Source of the DNA: Algiphilus aromaticivorans DG1253
GTDB taxonomy: Bacteria > Pseudomonadota > Gammaproteobacteria > Nevskiales > Nevskiaceae
Reading direction: 5' to 3'
Length of the DNA stretch: 64,000 bases
Assembly (NCBI RefSeq): GCF_000733765.1
Contig: NZ_JPOG01000001.1
Location: 1,674,001 to 1,738,000, forward strand
Made by a program: the position numbers and the translations under genes. The stretch's first letter is position 1, and each line of letters starts with the position of its first letter. The notes under the pieces were generated by a model. The model saw only the letters and a program-made list of their open reading frames with translations. It made no database searches and was not told the origin of the DNA. Shown here one piece after another: positions 18,058 through 27,191 of the stretch.

Positions 18058-21000
18058 GTGTCCGACAAGCCGCCAGAGCCGATGATTCCCCGCCTGCCGC
18101 TGCCCGATGCCCGTTCGCTGCGAGTGAAATGGCCGCGCCTGCCCGAGGTTGCCCAGGCGCTGGCCCTCTGCGAGCACGCCGTTGACGGCACGCCACTGAT
18201 CGTTGTCTGCGCCAACGAAAGCGAAGCCTACCGGCTGGAGTCCGAACTGCGCTTCTTCGCTGGCGAAGGCTTGCCCATCCGGCATCTGCCCGACACGGAG
18301 GTGCTGCCCTACGACGCCTTCTCGCCACATCAGGAGCTGGTCTCGGACCGCATGGCGGCGCTGGCCGCCCTGCCCGGCATGACGCGCGGCATCGTCGTAA
18401 CCACCACCGAATCGCTGCTGCTGCGCCTGCCGCCGCACGACTGGCTGGCCGCCCGCCGCCTGCGCCTGGCCGAAGGCGACCGCCTGGACCCGCAGGCCTT
18501 CCGCGCCCAGCTGGTCGCCGCCGGTTACAGCTCGGTTTCCGAGGTGCAGACACAGGGCGAGTTCGCGCTGCGCGGCGCGCTGGTCGACCTCTTCCCCATG
18601 GGCAGCAACCGCGCCTACCGCATCGATCTTTTCGACGAAGAAGTCGAATCCATTCGCTGCTTCGATCCGGAAACGCAGCGCTCCACCGAGCGGGTCGCGG
18701 CCATCGATCTGCTGCCGGCCCGCGAATTCCCCACCGACGCCGAAGCCATCGAGCGCTTCCGGCGCAACTATCGTGCTTACTTCAGTGGCGATCCGAGCCG
18801 CTCCAAGGTCTACGAATCGGTCAGCCGCGGCATCATGCCGGCCGGCATCGAAGCCTACATGCCGCTCTTCTTCGAGCAGACGACCACTCTGGAGGCCTAT
18901 CTGCCCGATGGCGCTGTGCTCTGCCTGCCACCGGAAGTCGAACGCGTATTCGAGGAACAGTGGCAGCAGATCCACGAACGCCACGAGCGCTACAGCGGCA
19001 ACATCGAGCGTCCGCTGATGGCACCCGCCGACCTCTTTCGCGGCCCGGAGCCGCTGTTCCAGGCACTGGACGGGCAGGCTCGCGTCCTTTCCGGGGACGA
19101 CGCCTCCCCACAGCAGACTGAGACACTGGAGGGCGATCAGGCCGATCTAGCCGCGGCGCTGGGGAAAGCACCACGCTCCTTGCTGGTCGCAGAGTCGCCC
19201 GGACGCGTGCAGGCGGTGCAGGACTGGCTGAAGCCGCAGGGCATGGAGGCCCGGCATTGCGCCGATTGGGCGGACTTCCTGCAGGGCCCTGGCCGCATCT
19301 GCATCGCCCAGGGACCGCTGCAGCAGTCGCTGCGGCTGGCCGACGGCACGCTGATCCTGGCCGAGACGCAGATCTTCGGCCTGCGCGCCCAGGTATCCCG
19401 ACCGCGAGCGCGCGTGCGCGACCCGGATACGCTGCTGCGCGATCTCTCGGCGCTGAATCCGGGCAGCCCGGTGGTGCACGTCGAGCACGGCGTCGGCCGC
19501 TATCAGGGTCTGACCACGCTGGATGCCGGCGGCGTGTCCACCGAATACTTGATCATCGAGTACGCCAAGGGCGACCGCATCTATGTGCCGGTGGGCCAGC
19601 TCAATCTGGTCCATCGTTACACCGGCGCCGAGGACGAGGCCGCGCCACTGCACGGACTGGGCAGCGAACGCTGGAAGAAAGCCACTGCCCGCGCCAAGAA
19701 GCGCGCCTTCGACGTAGCCGCCGAGTTGCTACAGGTGCAGGCCCGCCGCGCAGCTACCGCCGGCAGCGTTATGCAGGTCGAGCCAGACGACTACGCCGCC
19801 TTCTGCGAGGACTTCCCCTTCGACACCACAGCCGACCAGCAGTCGGCCATCGAAGCGGTTCTGGCCGACATGGCGGCCGCCACTCCCATGGACCGCGTCG
19901 TCTGTGGTGACGTCGGCTTCGGCAAGACCGAGGTAGCACTGCGCGCGGCCTTCGCGGCGGTGACCAGCAACCGCCAGGTCTGCGTGCTGGTACCCACGAC
20001 CCTGCTCGCCCAGCAGCACTACAAGAACTTCTGCGACCGATTCGCCGGCATGCCGGTGCGCATCGCCGCCGCCTCGCGCCTGCGCGGCGAAAAGGAGCTG
20101 AAGACCATGCTGGCCGATACCGCCGCCGGCAAGATCGACATCCTCATCGGCACGCACCGCCTGCTGCAGCCCGATGTGCGCTTCGACCACCTGGGCCTGG
20201 TCATCGTCGACGAGGAGCACCGTTTCGGCGTGCGCCACAAGGAGAAGCTCAAGGCCATGCGCGCGCAGGTCGACCTGCTGACACTGACCGCCACACCCAT
20301 TCCGCGCACGCTGAACATGTCGCTGGCCGGACTGCGCGATCTCTCCATCATCGCCACCCCGCCCGAGGGCCGCATGGCGATCAAGACCTTCGTCGCCGAC
20401 TGGGAGCAGGCGCTGGTGCAGGAAGCGCTGCTGCGCGAGCTCAAGCGCGGCGGTCAGATCTACTACCTGCACAACCAGGTCAAGGACATCGAACGCGTAG
20501 CGGCCGACCTGCGCAAGCTCGTGCCTGAGGCGCGCATCCGCGTCGCCCACGGCCAGATGCGCACCCGCGAGCTGGAGCAGGTGATGCTGGACTTCTATCA
20601 CCATCGCTTCGATGTGCTCTGTTGCACCACCATCGTCGAGTCCGGCATCGACGTGCCCAACGCCAACACCATCGTCATCGACCGCGCCGATACCTTCGGC
20701 CTGGCCCAGCTGCATCAGCTGCGCGGCCGCGTCGGTCGCAGCCACCATCGCGCCTATGCCTACCTGCTGGTACCGTCGCGCAGTGCGCTGGCGGGCGACG
20801 CCGAGAAACGCCTGGAGGCCATCGAGAACCTCGGCGATCTCGGTTCCGGCTTCCAGCTCGCCACACACGACCTGGAGATTCGCGGCGCCGGCGAGCTGCT
20901 CGGCGACGAGCAGTCCGGCCAGATCGAGGAAGTCGGCTTTACTCTCTACGCCGATCTTCTGGAGCGCGCCGTCAAAGCAGTCAGAAGCGGCGCACTGGAG

Positions 21001-21507
21001 GACAGCGAACTCGCCGGCAGCGACTGCCACATCGATCTCGGTACCAGCGCGCTCATGCCGGAGGACTACGTCCCCGACGTGCACACCCGCCTCGCCCTCT
21101 ACCAGCGGCTGACAGCGTGCGAGGACACCGCGGCGGTCGACGCGCTCAAGAGCGAGACCATCGACCGCTTCGGGGCTCTGCCTGAAGCCGCCGAGAACCT
21201 ATTTGCCAATGCCGGGCTGCGCATTGCCGCGCGGGCACTTGGCATCACGCAGCTGCGCGTCGGTGACAGCTCGCTCAGCATCGACTTCGGCAGCGACAAT
21301 CCGCTGGATCCGGTTGCGATCATCGGTCTGGTCCAGTCCGACCCCCGCGCGTGGCGCATGGAGGGCGAGAACCGTCTCATCCATCGTCAACCGGCCGAGG
21401 ACGGCGCCGCGCGGGCCGCGCATGCGCGCGAGGTACTGCAGACCCTCACCGGCACCCGTCGCGAGGCCGCCGGCTCGGGACGGTCGCCTGCTACCCTAGA
21501 CGCATGA
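18058..21507 (+). CDS. mfd: Transcription-repair coupling factor Mfd
   Basis: Mfd pushes stalled RNA polymerase off DNA lesions and recruits UvrA. The 1149 residues match E. coli (1148). The UvrB-homology domains lie at the N-terminus (about 20-330), the RNA polymerase-interacting domain (CarD-like, VVHVEHGVGRYQGL at about residue 472) in the middle, and the superfamily 2 translocase after that. The translocase has Walker A GDVGFGKTEVALRAAF near residue 620, DEEH in VIVDEEHRFGV, and the RGRVGRSHHRAYAYLL segment. The C-terminal TRCF domain is complete. The GTG at 18058 is used as start; an ATG at 18082 is possible. The stop overlaps the next gene as ATGA. Confidence 0.96.
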   Translation: MSDKPPEPMIPRLPLPDARSLRVKWPRLPEVAQALALCEHAVDGTPLIVVCANESEAYRLESELRFFAGEGLPIRHLPDTEVLPYDAFSPHQELVSDRMAALAALPGMTRGIVVTTTESLLLRLPPHDWLAARRLRLAEGDRLDPQAFRAQLVAAGYSSVSEVQTQGEFALRGALVDLFPMGSNRAYRIDLFDEEVESIRCFDPETQRSTERVAAIDLLPAREFPTDAEAIERFRRNYRAYFSGDPSRSKVYESVSRGIMPAGIEAYMPLFFEQTTTLEAYLPDGAVLCLPPEVERVFEEQWQQIHERHERYSGNIERPLMAPADLFRGPEPLFQALDGQARVLSGDDASPQQTETLEGDQADLAAALGKAPRSLLVAESPGRVQAVQDWLKPQGMEARHCADWADFLQGPGRICIAQGPLQQSLRLADGTLILAETQIFGLRAQVSRPRARVRDPDTLLRDLSALNPGSPVVHVEHGVGRYQGLTTLDAGGVSTEYLIIEYAKGDRIYVPVGQLNLVHRYTGAEDEAAPLHGLGSERWKKATARAKKRAFDVAAELLQVQARRAATAGSVMQVEPDDYAAFCEDFPFDTTADQQSAIEAVLADMAAATPMDRVVCGDVGFGKTEVALRAAFAAVTSNRQVCVLVPTTLLAQQHYKNFCDRFAGMPVRIAAASRLRGEKELKTMLADTAAGKIDILIGTHRLLQPDVRFDHLGLVIVDEEHRFGVRHKEKLKAMRAQVDLLTLTATPIPRTLNMSLAGLRDLSIIATPPEGRMAIKTFVADWEQALVQEALLRELKRGGQIYYLHNQVKDIERVAADLRKLVPEARIRVAHGQMRTRELEQVMLDFYHHRFDVLCCTTIVESGIDVPNANTIVIDRADTFGLAQLHQLRGRVGRSHHRAYAYLLVPSRSALAGDAEKRLEAIENLGDLGSGFQLATHDLEIRGAGELLGDEQSGQIEEVGFTLYADLLERAVKAVRSGALEDSELAGSDCHIDLGTSALMPEDYVPDVHTRLALYQRLTACEDTAAVDALKSETIDRFGALPEAAENLFANAGLRIAARALGITQLRVGDSSLSIDFGSDNPLDPVAIIGLVQSDPRAWRMEGENRLIHRQPAEDGAARAAHAREVLQTLTGTRREAAGSGRSPATLDA

Positions 21508-22094
21508 AAAGACTGCTGACGGGGGCGCTGCTCGCCTGCGCCGCAAACCTCGCGCACGCCGACGACTGGCGCGTGGACCTGCTGATCTTCGCGCATGAGG
21601 AGTTTGCCGGCGACGAAGCCGGAACGGCGCCGGGCCCGTTGGACGCGGAAGAGGCCATTCCGCTCGACGAGCGAACCCGGCTCGAGGCCAACGGCATCCG
21701 CATCCTGTCGCCCGAGAACTCGCGCCTAAGCGCGCAGTGGCGCGGCCTGCAGAACGCCACCGCCTTCCGTCCACTGCTGCGCCTGTCCTGGCTGCAGCGC
21801 AACCCGCCGCAGCGCGGCGGGCCAACGCTGCTGCTGCGCCATGGGCAGCCGCTGCTTTCGCTGGATGGCGAGCCCGTGCGCCAACTCGAAGGCACCCTGC
21901 GACTCACGCTGCGTCGTTATCTGCATCTCGACGCGGATCTGCGCTGGAGCGAGCGCAGCGACACGGGCGCGTTAGTGCGCAGCTGGCCGCTGCGCGAACA
22001 GCGACGCATGCGCTCGGAGACGCTGCACTACATCGATAGCGCGCGACTCGGCCTGCTCGTGGAAATCCAACGCGTCGAGGGCACGCAGAACTAG
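21504..22094 (+). CDS. CsiV-family periplasmic protein
   Basis: This 196-residue protein starts at the ATG at 21504, overlapping the mfd stop, because the first 19 residues (MKRLLTGALLACAANLAHA) form a clean Sec signal peptide. The mature part begins DDWRVDLLIFAHE, then a low-complexity stretch, then alternating hydrophobic/basic strands with LRLTLRRYLHLDADLRWSE and a C-terminal RMRSETLHYIDSARLGLLVEIQRVE. The start pattern (W.V.L.IF) and the end pattern (L.YIDHP.LG.L..I.P) are typical of the CsiV family (Pfam PF10972), annotated as peptidoglycan-binding. Function is poorly known. It is coupled to mfd, a neighbourhood also seen in pseudomonads. Its 3' end overlaps the convergent GGDEF-EAL gene by 4 bp. 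Confidence 0.8.
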   Translation: MKRLLTGALLACAANLAHADDWRVDLLIFAHEEFAGDEAGTAPGPLDAEEAIPLDERTRLEANGIRILSPENSRLSAQWRGLQNATAFRPLLRLSWLQRNPPQRGGPTLLLRHGQPLLSLDGEPVRQLEGTLRLTLRRYLHLDADLRWSERSDTGALVRSWPLREQRRMRSETLHYIDSARLGLLVEIQRVEGTQN

Positions 22095-23839
22095 CCCGTC
22101 GCAAGCCCCGGAGCGGCGACTTCACCGGCGGACCTGGCTGGAAACTCGACCTCCCGCGCCACACCCCAACCCTGCGCCAGATGCACACCCAGCCCTGCCA
22201 GCTGCGGCAGCATCGCCCGGTCCTCGACATGCTCGGCGATGCAGACCATACCCGCCGCCCGCGCCACATCAGCGATAGCCCGAACGACCTCGGCATTGAA
22301 GGCGTTGTCAGCGATGTCACGCACGAAGCTGCCATCGATCTTGAGGTAGCGCACCGGCAGCGAACTGAGATAGCCGAAGGAGGACATTCCGACACCAAAG
22401 TCATCAAGCGCGAGCTGTACCCCCATGCGGCTGAGCTGCTCGAAGAAGATGCGCGCAACCCCGAGCTGACGCACGGCGGCGGTCTCGGTCACTTCGAAGC
22501 ACAGCCGACGGCGCAGGCAGGAGCGAGCCTCCAGACGCTCAATCAGCCAATCGCGGAAGCTGGGGTTGCTCAGCGACTGGCCGCTGAGATTGACCGCATG
22601 CAGCACACCATCGTCCGGCATCGACTCGATGGCCTTCAGCGCAGCATCCACCACCCAGCGGTCGATCGCGTCCATCAGAAAGTAGCGCTCGGCGCCCGGA
22701 ATGAAATCTCCCGGCGGGACCATCCGACCGTCGTCATCGCGCATACGCACAAGCAGCTCGCGATAGACCGCCCGCGGCTCGCCGCTGACCGGTTGCACGT
22801 CCTGGCTGTGCAGCAGAAAGCGGCCGTCATCCAGCGCCGACAGCACGCGCGAGACCGAGGCCACCTCCGCGTCGTGCTGGCCGGCCGCATAGCTTTCGTT
22901 GGCGAAAGCCACCTGACCGCGCCCGCTCTCCTTGGCCTCAAAGCGCGCGCGCTCGGCCAGGCGCATCACCGATTGCACATCGCGGCTCGTGCTCGACAGC
23001 GGCGCCGCGCCGATGGTGATGGTCGAAGGCAGGTCGCGACCCTGCCAGCTGAATTGCAGTCCGCCAGCGGCATCGGACAATCGCTGCAGCAAAACACCCG
23101 CCTCGCGACGCGAGCAGGGCTGGATGAAGATGCCAAATTCGTCCCCGCCGATGCGTGCGAGCTGGTCGCCGGAGCGCAGCACGCCACGCATCGTCCCGGC
23201 CACAGCGCGCAGCAGCGCATCGCCCGCGATATGACCGGCCGCGTCATTGATCAGGCGAAATCGGTCCACGTCGGCATAGGCTACCCAGTACGGTCGATTG
23301 GGCGGAGTCCCGTCAAGCTCGCAGACCGTCACGCTGCGCTCGAAGTGCTCACGATTCGGCAACCCCGTCACGGGATCGTGATCGCGCGCGAAATCCAGTG
23401 CACGCGCGGCTTCGGCGGCTGCCGAGAGGTCGCTCATGGCGCAGACCGCACCACAGACCGTGCCATCGGGAGCCGCCAACGCGGCGAAGCGCGCCCGCAC
23501 CGGTAGAGCACGCCCGCTGAAGACCGCGCAGAGGTGATCCATGCTCTCACCGCGCCAGCCGCGCTCGATCGCCCAGCGCACGGGCTCGACCACCAGCGCA
23601 TCCGAGACCGGCGCCCCCGCGGCAAGCCGCGAAGCCTCGACGAAGCGCAGTACCGCCGGAAGTGCCTCGCCGCACAGCGAAGCGTTGTCGCTATCGAGCC
23701 AACGCGCTGCCGTCTCCGAGACCGCGTGAATGCGCTGCTGCGCGTCGACGACAATCACCGCGTCCACGGCGGCACGCATGATGCCGTCCACCACCGCATC
23801 CAGACTTTCCGCAGAAGAGGCGTCGACCAGTGGCTTCAT
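22091..23839 (-). CDS. PAS-GGDEF-EAL cyclic-di-GMP signalling protein
   Basis: The 582-residue soluble protein has a PAS-like sensor region (about residues 15-150; VDAVIVVDAQQRIHAVSETAARWL), a GGDEF domain with an intact GGDEF motif near residue 230 (ARIGGDEFGIFIQP) and an EAL domain from about residue 340. The EAL signature reads ELL. Metal and substrate residues look preserved (NLSGQSL, FEVTET, LDDFGVGMSSFGYL, KIDGSFV, AEHVED, QGWG). It could therefore both make and break c-di-GMP, with one activity dominating under PAS control. No membrane segment is visible. It lies 42 bp after the MTI phosphorylase gene on the same strand and may be the tail of the rlmD operon. Confidence 0.92.
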   Translation of the reverse strand: MKPLVDASSAESLDAVVDGIMRAAVDAVIVVDAQQRIHAVSETAARWLDSDNASLCGEALPAVLRFVEASRLAAGAPVSDALVVEPVRWAIERGWRGESMDHLCAVFSGRALPVRARFAALAAPDGTVCGAVCAMSDLSAAAEAARALDFARDHDPVTGLPNREHFERSVTVCELDGTPPNRPYWVAYADVDRFRLINDAAGHIAGDALLRAVAGTMRGVLRSGDQLARIGGDEFGIFIQPCSRREAGVLLQRLSDAAGGLQFSWQGRDLPSTITIGAAPLSSTSRDVQSVMRLAERARFEAKESGRGQVAFANESYAAGQHDAEVASVSRVLSALDDGRFLLHSQDVQPVSGEPRAVYRELLVRMRDDDGRMVPPGDFIPGAERYFLMDAIDRWVVDAALKAIESMPDDGVLHAVNLSGQSLSNPSFRDWLIERLEARSCLRRRLCFEVTETAAVRQLGVARIFFEQLSRMGVQLALDDFGVGMSSFGYLSSLPVRYLKIDGSFVRDIADNAFNAEVVRAIADVARAAGMVCIAEHVEDRAMLPQLAGLGVHLAQGWGVAREVEFPARSAGEVAAPGLATG

Positions 23840-23881
23840 GCTGGCGATGCTCGCGCCTACGGCACGCGCACACCACCGCTG

Positions 23882-24622
23882 TCAGGACAAACGGGGGAGA
23901 ACAGCCGAAAGATGGTCGCGCAAACGTGCCATGCCGCGTGCAGCGTGCTCGGCAATCTCGCCGTGGATATCACCGCTGCCCATGCCGGCGGCCCAGTTCA
24001 CGCAGACGGTTACCACGGCATATTCCAGGCCGAGCTCGCGAGCCAGAGCGGCCTCGGGCATGGTCGTCATGCCCACCATCCCGCAGCCGTCCTTGACGAG
24101 CCGGCGCACCTCCGCAGCGGTTTCCAGCCGCGGGCCCTGTGTGACCGCCAGCACGCCACCGTCGTGACGGCCTTCCTCGGCGCCGGCAAGCGCGATCAGG
24201 CGTCCGCGCAGCGGATCAAAAGGCACAGTGAAGTCGATGTGCTGCAGGGGCGCATCGGCGCTATCCGAGAAACTGTGGCTACGACCCCAAGTGTAGTCGA
24301 CGACATCGTCGGGCAGCGCGATATGCCCCGGCGGAAAAGCGTCCAGCATCGAGCCGACCGCGGCCACGGCAATGACACGCGTAACCCCGGCCTCTGCCAG
24401 GGCGTGCATGTTCGCCCGGAAGTTGATGCGATGCGGCGGTATGTGATGCCCCGGACCATGCCGCGCCAGGAAGATGACCGGCGTATCTGCAAAACGGCCG
24501 GATTGCAGCGGCGCCGAGGGCGCACCCCAGGGCGTGTCCACGTCACGGGCCCCAGCGGCCTCGAAACCCGGCCACTCGTTCATGGCGGTTCCACCAATGA
24601 CGGCGATACGTGCCTGGCTCAT
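23882..24622 (-). CDS. S-methyl-5'-thioinosine phosphorylase (MTA/PNP family)
   Basis: This 246-residue member of the purine nucleoside/methylthioadenosine phosphorylase family starts IAVIGGTAMNEW and carries the family segments FLARHGPGHHIPPHRINFRAN, GSMLDAFPPGHIALPDDVVDYT and GMTTMPEAALARELGLEYAVV. In Pseudomonas aeruginosa the homologue next to nagZ (PA3004) prefers methylthioinosine, made from methylthioadenosine by a deaminase. The nagZ neighbour here makes that assignment likely, but substrate choice between MTA and MTI is an inference. The start overlaps the hpt stop (ATGA), so it is coupled to the purine phosphoribosyltransferase and feeds the same salvage pathway. Confidence 0.85.
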   Translation of the reverse strand: MSQARIAVIGGTAMNEWPGFEAAGARDVDTPWGAPSAPLQSGRFADTPVIFLARHGPGHHIPPHRINFRANMHALAEAGVTRVIAVAAVGSMLDAFPPGHIALPDDVVDYTWGRSHSFSDSADAPLQHIDFTVPFDPLRGRLIALAGAEEGRHDGGVLAVTQGPRLETAAEVRRLVKDGCGMVGMTTMPEAALARELGLEYAVVTVCVNWAAGMGSGDIHGEIAEHAARGMARLRDHLSAVLPRLS

Positions 24623-25227
24623 ACCTCACCCGCTTTCAGTGCCCGCACCTCTGGAAGCTGACGCCAGAAGCCGTGGACATCCATGCCACAGCCGAAGACG
24701 TAACGATCCGGCACGCGCAGACCGACGAAGTCGGCGAGCCCCTCGTCCACACAGCGCGTGTGCTCCTTGCGCAGCAGCACGGCCACCCGCACGCTGGCCG
24801 GCCCGCCGGCGCGCACGGCCTCAACGATCTCCTGCAGCGTGTGCCCCTCATCGAGAATGTCATCCACGATGAGCACATCGCGACCGGCCAGGTCCGCGGG
24901 TGGCGCCACTTTCCAGACCAGTTCGCCGCCACGCGTACCGCCCCTATAGCGCGTGGCGTGCAGATAGTCGACATACATGGGGTTGGGCAGCCGCTGCAGC
25001 AGTTCGGCGCAAGGGTAGAAGCCCCCGTTCATGACCGATAGCGCGTGCAGCGGGGCATCGCCGTAGCGATCACGGATCTCGGCCGCCATGGCATCCAGCG
25101 CCGCCGCGACTTCGGAGGGACCATGAATGCGCTCGGAGGCGGCGAGCAGCGCGCCGGCCTCTTCGGCCACGGACTGCCAATCGCTTCGGCCGGTCTGGAT
25201 CGTTTCGGAGGCTATCGGTGTGCTCAT
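24619..25227 (-). CDS. hpt: Hypoxanthine-guanine phosphoribosyltransferase
   Basis: The 202-residue cytoplasmic enzyme converts hypoxanthine or guanine plus PRPP into IMP or GMP. The PRPP-binding motif reads DVLIVDDILDEGHTL at about residue 112, and the upstream PPi-loop region is LSVMNGGFYPCAELLQRL. The C-terminal FGCGMDVHGFWRQLPEVRAL fits the Hpt branch used in Pseudomonas and relatives (annotated hypoxanthine-guanine PRTase). The ATG overlaps the nagZ stop, and the hpt stop overlaps the MTI phosphorylase start. The phosphorylase releases hypoxanthine from methylthioinosine, which this enzyme can salvage, so the pair forms a consecutive pathway. Confidence 0.9.
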   Translation of the reverse strand: MSTPIASETIQTGRSDWQSVAEEAGALLAASERIHGPSEVAAALDAMAAEIRDRYGDAPLHALSVMNGGFYPCAELLQRLPNPMYVDYLHATRYRGGTRGGELVWKVAPPADLAGRDVLIVDDILDEGHTLQEIVEAVRAGGPASVRVAVLLRKEHTRCVDEGLADFVGLRVPDRYVFGCGMDVHGFWRQLPEVRALKAGEV

Positions 25228-26231
25228 TCGGAGGGTTCCGGATGGGATGGGAAAGAGATGTCGATCGCGCGTGCCTGCAGGCCTTCCAGCCGGGCGCTGG
25301 CGGCGCGACTCACCGCCGGCAGCGGCGTGTCCAGCGCGCGCTCGGTTGCGGTGCGGTCGTTGCAGAAAAGAATCAGCTCGCAGCCAGCGGCATGCGCTGC
25401 CGCGACGCGCTCGGCCGGATCAGCAATGACACCGGCCGCGCCCATGCCGAGGTCGTCGGAGACGATAACGCCCTCGAAACCCAGATCGCCGCGCAGGATT
25501 TCGTCCAACCAGCGCCGCGAGAAGGTCACGGGCTGGCCATCCACCGCCGGGAACCGGATGTGTGCGGTCATCAGCGACGGAATCCCGCGCCGAATCATGG
25601 CGGCGAAGGGCGCCAGGCAGCTGGTGCGCAGCTCCTGCAGGGAACGCGGGTCTTCCGGCAGGGCTTCGTGCGAATCCATTGTCACACCGCCGTGCCCCGG
25701 AAAGTGCTTGCCGGTGGCCGCCATGCCGCCGCCATCGATGAGCCCATCGCAGAAGGCACTGGCCAGCGCGACGATGGTGTCGCCATCGGCGGCGATGGCG
25801 CGGTCGCCGATAACCGCGGCGACGCCGCGGTCGCAATCCAGCACCGGTGCAAAAGGCAGGTCGATGCCGCAGGCAGACAGCTCGGCGGCGATGACACGAC
25901 CCTGCTCGCGTGCCGCGGCCAATGCATCGCCGGGAGCCTCGACCGCGCGCGCACCGATCTCGCCCATCGGCGGCAGCGCGCTGAAGCCTTCCCGGAATCG
26001 CTGCACACGCCCGCCTTCGTGATCCACCGCCACCAGCAGCCGCGGGCTGCGCAGGGCGTGAATCTCGGCAACCAGGGCGCCAAGCTGCGCACGGTCGCGG
26101 TAATTGCGCGTGAAAAGAATCACGCCACCGACCTGCGGATGCCGCAGCAGATCCCGGTCGGACGCATCAAGCGTTTCACCCGCGATGTCGACCATGAGCG
26201 GGCCCAGGGGCATATCGAGCGCATCACTCAT
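25224..26231 (-). CDS. nagZ: Beta-N-acetylhexosaminidase NagZ
   Basis: NagZ (glycoside hydrolase family 3) removes GlcNAc from 1,6-anhydro-muropeptides in the cytoplasm during peptidoglycan recycling. I take the ATG at 26231 (MSDALDMPLGPLMVDI, 335 residues), since the longer frame upstream runs through the neighbouring gene. The NagZ signature GKHFPGHGGVTMDSH at about residues 174-188 includes the Asp-His general acid/base dyad. The nucleophile Asp is in VIVSDDLGMGA, and LLVAVDHEGGRVQRF is the usual N-terminal strand. It overlaps the YkuD gene by 8 bp upstream and hpt by 4 bp downstream. In beta-lactamase-bearing bacteria NagZ products induce AmpC; no ampC is visible here. Confidence 0.95.
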   Translation of the reverse strand: MSDALDMPLGPLMVDIAGETLDASDRDLLRHPQVGGVILFTRNYRDRAQLGALVAEIHALRSPRLLVAVDHEGGRVQRFREGFSALPPMGEIGARAVEAPGDALAAAREQGRVIAAELSACGIDLPFAPVLDCDRGVAAVIGDRAIAADGDTIVALASAFCDGLIDGGGMAATGKHFPGHGGVTMDSHEALPEDPRSLQELRTSCLAPFAAMIRRGIPSLMTAHIRFPAVDGQPVTFSRRWLDEILRGDLGFEGVIVSDDLGMGAAGVIADPAERVAAAHAAGCELILFCNDRTATERALDTPLPAVSRAASARLEGLQARAIDISFPSHPEPSE

Positions 26232-26709
26232 GGATTTCCACCGTGCAGCCAACCGGGGTGATCTCGAAGAGCGCCACGACATCCTCACAGGCCATGCGGA
26301 TGCAGCCATGCGAGGCTGGCACGCCGAGCGGCTGATCCGGCGGCGTGCCATGGATGTAGATGTAGCGACGCATCGTGTCCACTGCGCCGAAACGGTTGCG
26401 GCCCGGCTCGCGCCCACTGAGCCAGAGGATGCGGCCGAGAATCCAGTCGCGCGCCGGATGCGCTGCCGCCAACTCGGGCGTCCAGCACTCGCCGGTCGGT
26501 CGCCGGCCAACGAAAACGGCCATCGGATCCGCGCCGGCGCCTATGCGCGCGCGCACGACATGCCGGCCACGTGGCGTGCAGCCGCTGCCGTCACGCTCAC
26601 CGGCACCGGCGGCGCCGCTGGAGATCACGAAGCTCCGGCACGCGCCTTCCGGCCCGTTCCAGTGCAGGCGCTGCCCGCGGAGGTCGATCTGCAGCCGGAC
26701 CGCGCTCAT
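26224..26709 (-). CDS. YkuD-family (L,D-transpeptidase fold) protein without signal peptide; probable L,D-carboxypeptidase
   Basis: The start at 26709 (MSAVRLQIDL, 161 residues) overlaps the CYTH stop as ATGA; a GTG/ATG five codons upstream is less likely. The YkuD catalytic motif is complete: His120 (YIYIHGTPP), then SHGCIRM with His134, Cys136 and Arg138. No signal peptide, lipobox or membrane segment is present, so the enzyme should be cytoplasmic. The enzymes of this family that cross-link peptidoglycan are exported. Known cytoplasmic relatives such as Acinetobacter ElsL act as L,D-carboxypeptidases that trim recycled tetrapeptides. The position directly upstream of nagZ supports a recycling role. 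The function is inferred from localisation and context. Confidence 0.8.
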   Translation of the reverse strand: MSAVRLQIDLRGQRLHWNGPEGACRSFVISSGAAGAGERDGSGCTPRGRHVVRARIGAGADPMAVFVGRRPTGECWTPELAAAHPARDWILGRILWLSGREPGRNRFGAVDTMRRYIYIHGTPPDQPLGVPASHGCIRMACEDVVALFEITPVGCTVEIHE

Positions 26710-27191
26710 TGCGCCGCGGCCCACTCCCGGTAGGGGTGCATCGCCAGCGCATGGTTGTAGTAGCAGCGCTGCTCGGTGACTTCCTCGCCCAGCCAGTCGG
26801 GTCGGGCGAAGCTTTCGTCCACCGCCCCGAGCTCGATCTCGGCCACGACGAGCCCGGCGTTAGCGCCCTCGAATTCGTCGACTTCCCAGCAATGCCCCTC
26901 GAAATCAACGAGATGGCGCGTCTTGTCGACGACACCCACGCAAAGGGTATCGAGGATCTCTTCGGCGTCGGCGCGAGGAATCGGGTAGTCGTACTCGGCG
27001 CGGGCGCTGCCCACGACGGCGGCCTTGATGTTGAGCCGCGCTTCATGGTCGTCGACGCGCACGCGCACGGAGGCGCGACTGCCCTCGCCGCCCAGATAGC
27101 CCTGGCGCATGCGCCGTGCCGAATGCGCGTGCGCGCGCCAGCCGTCGCCGCACAGCAGGAACTTGCGTTCGATTTCCAGCGCCATGCTCAT
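26706..27191 (-). CDS. CYTH-domain (triphosphate tunnel metalloenzyme) protein
   Basis: This 161-residue protein carries the ExExK motif of the CYTH family near the N-terminus (ALEIERKFLL, residues 4-13). Charged tunnel-lining strands follow, such as RVRVDDHEARLNIKAAVV, YDYPIPRADAEEIL and GLVVAEIELGAVDESF. Single-domain bacterial members of this size usually hydrolyse inorganic triphosphate or nucleoside triphosphates with Mg2+ or Mn2+; the natural substrate is uncertain. It has no signal peptide. ATGA overlaps link it to rlmD upstream and to the YkuD gene downstream. Why such a phosphatase sits in an rRNA methylation/cell-wall recycling/purine salvage operon is not known. Confidence 0.88.
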   Translation of the reverse strand: MSMALEIERKFLLCGDGWRAHAHSARRMRQGYLGGEGSRASVRVRVDDHEARLNIKAAVVGSARAEYDYPIPRADAEEILDTLCVGVVDKTRHLVDFEGHCWEVDEFEGANAGLVVAEIELGAVDESFARPDWLGEEVTEQRCYYNHALAMHPYREWAAAQ

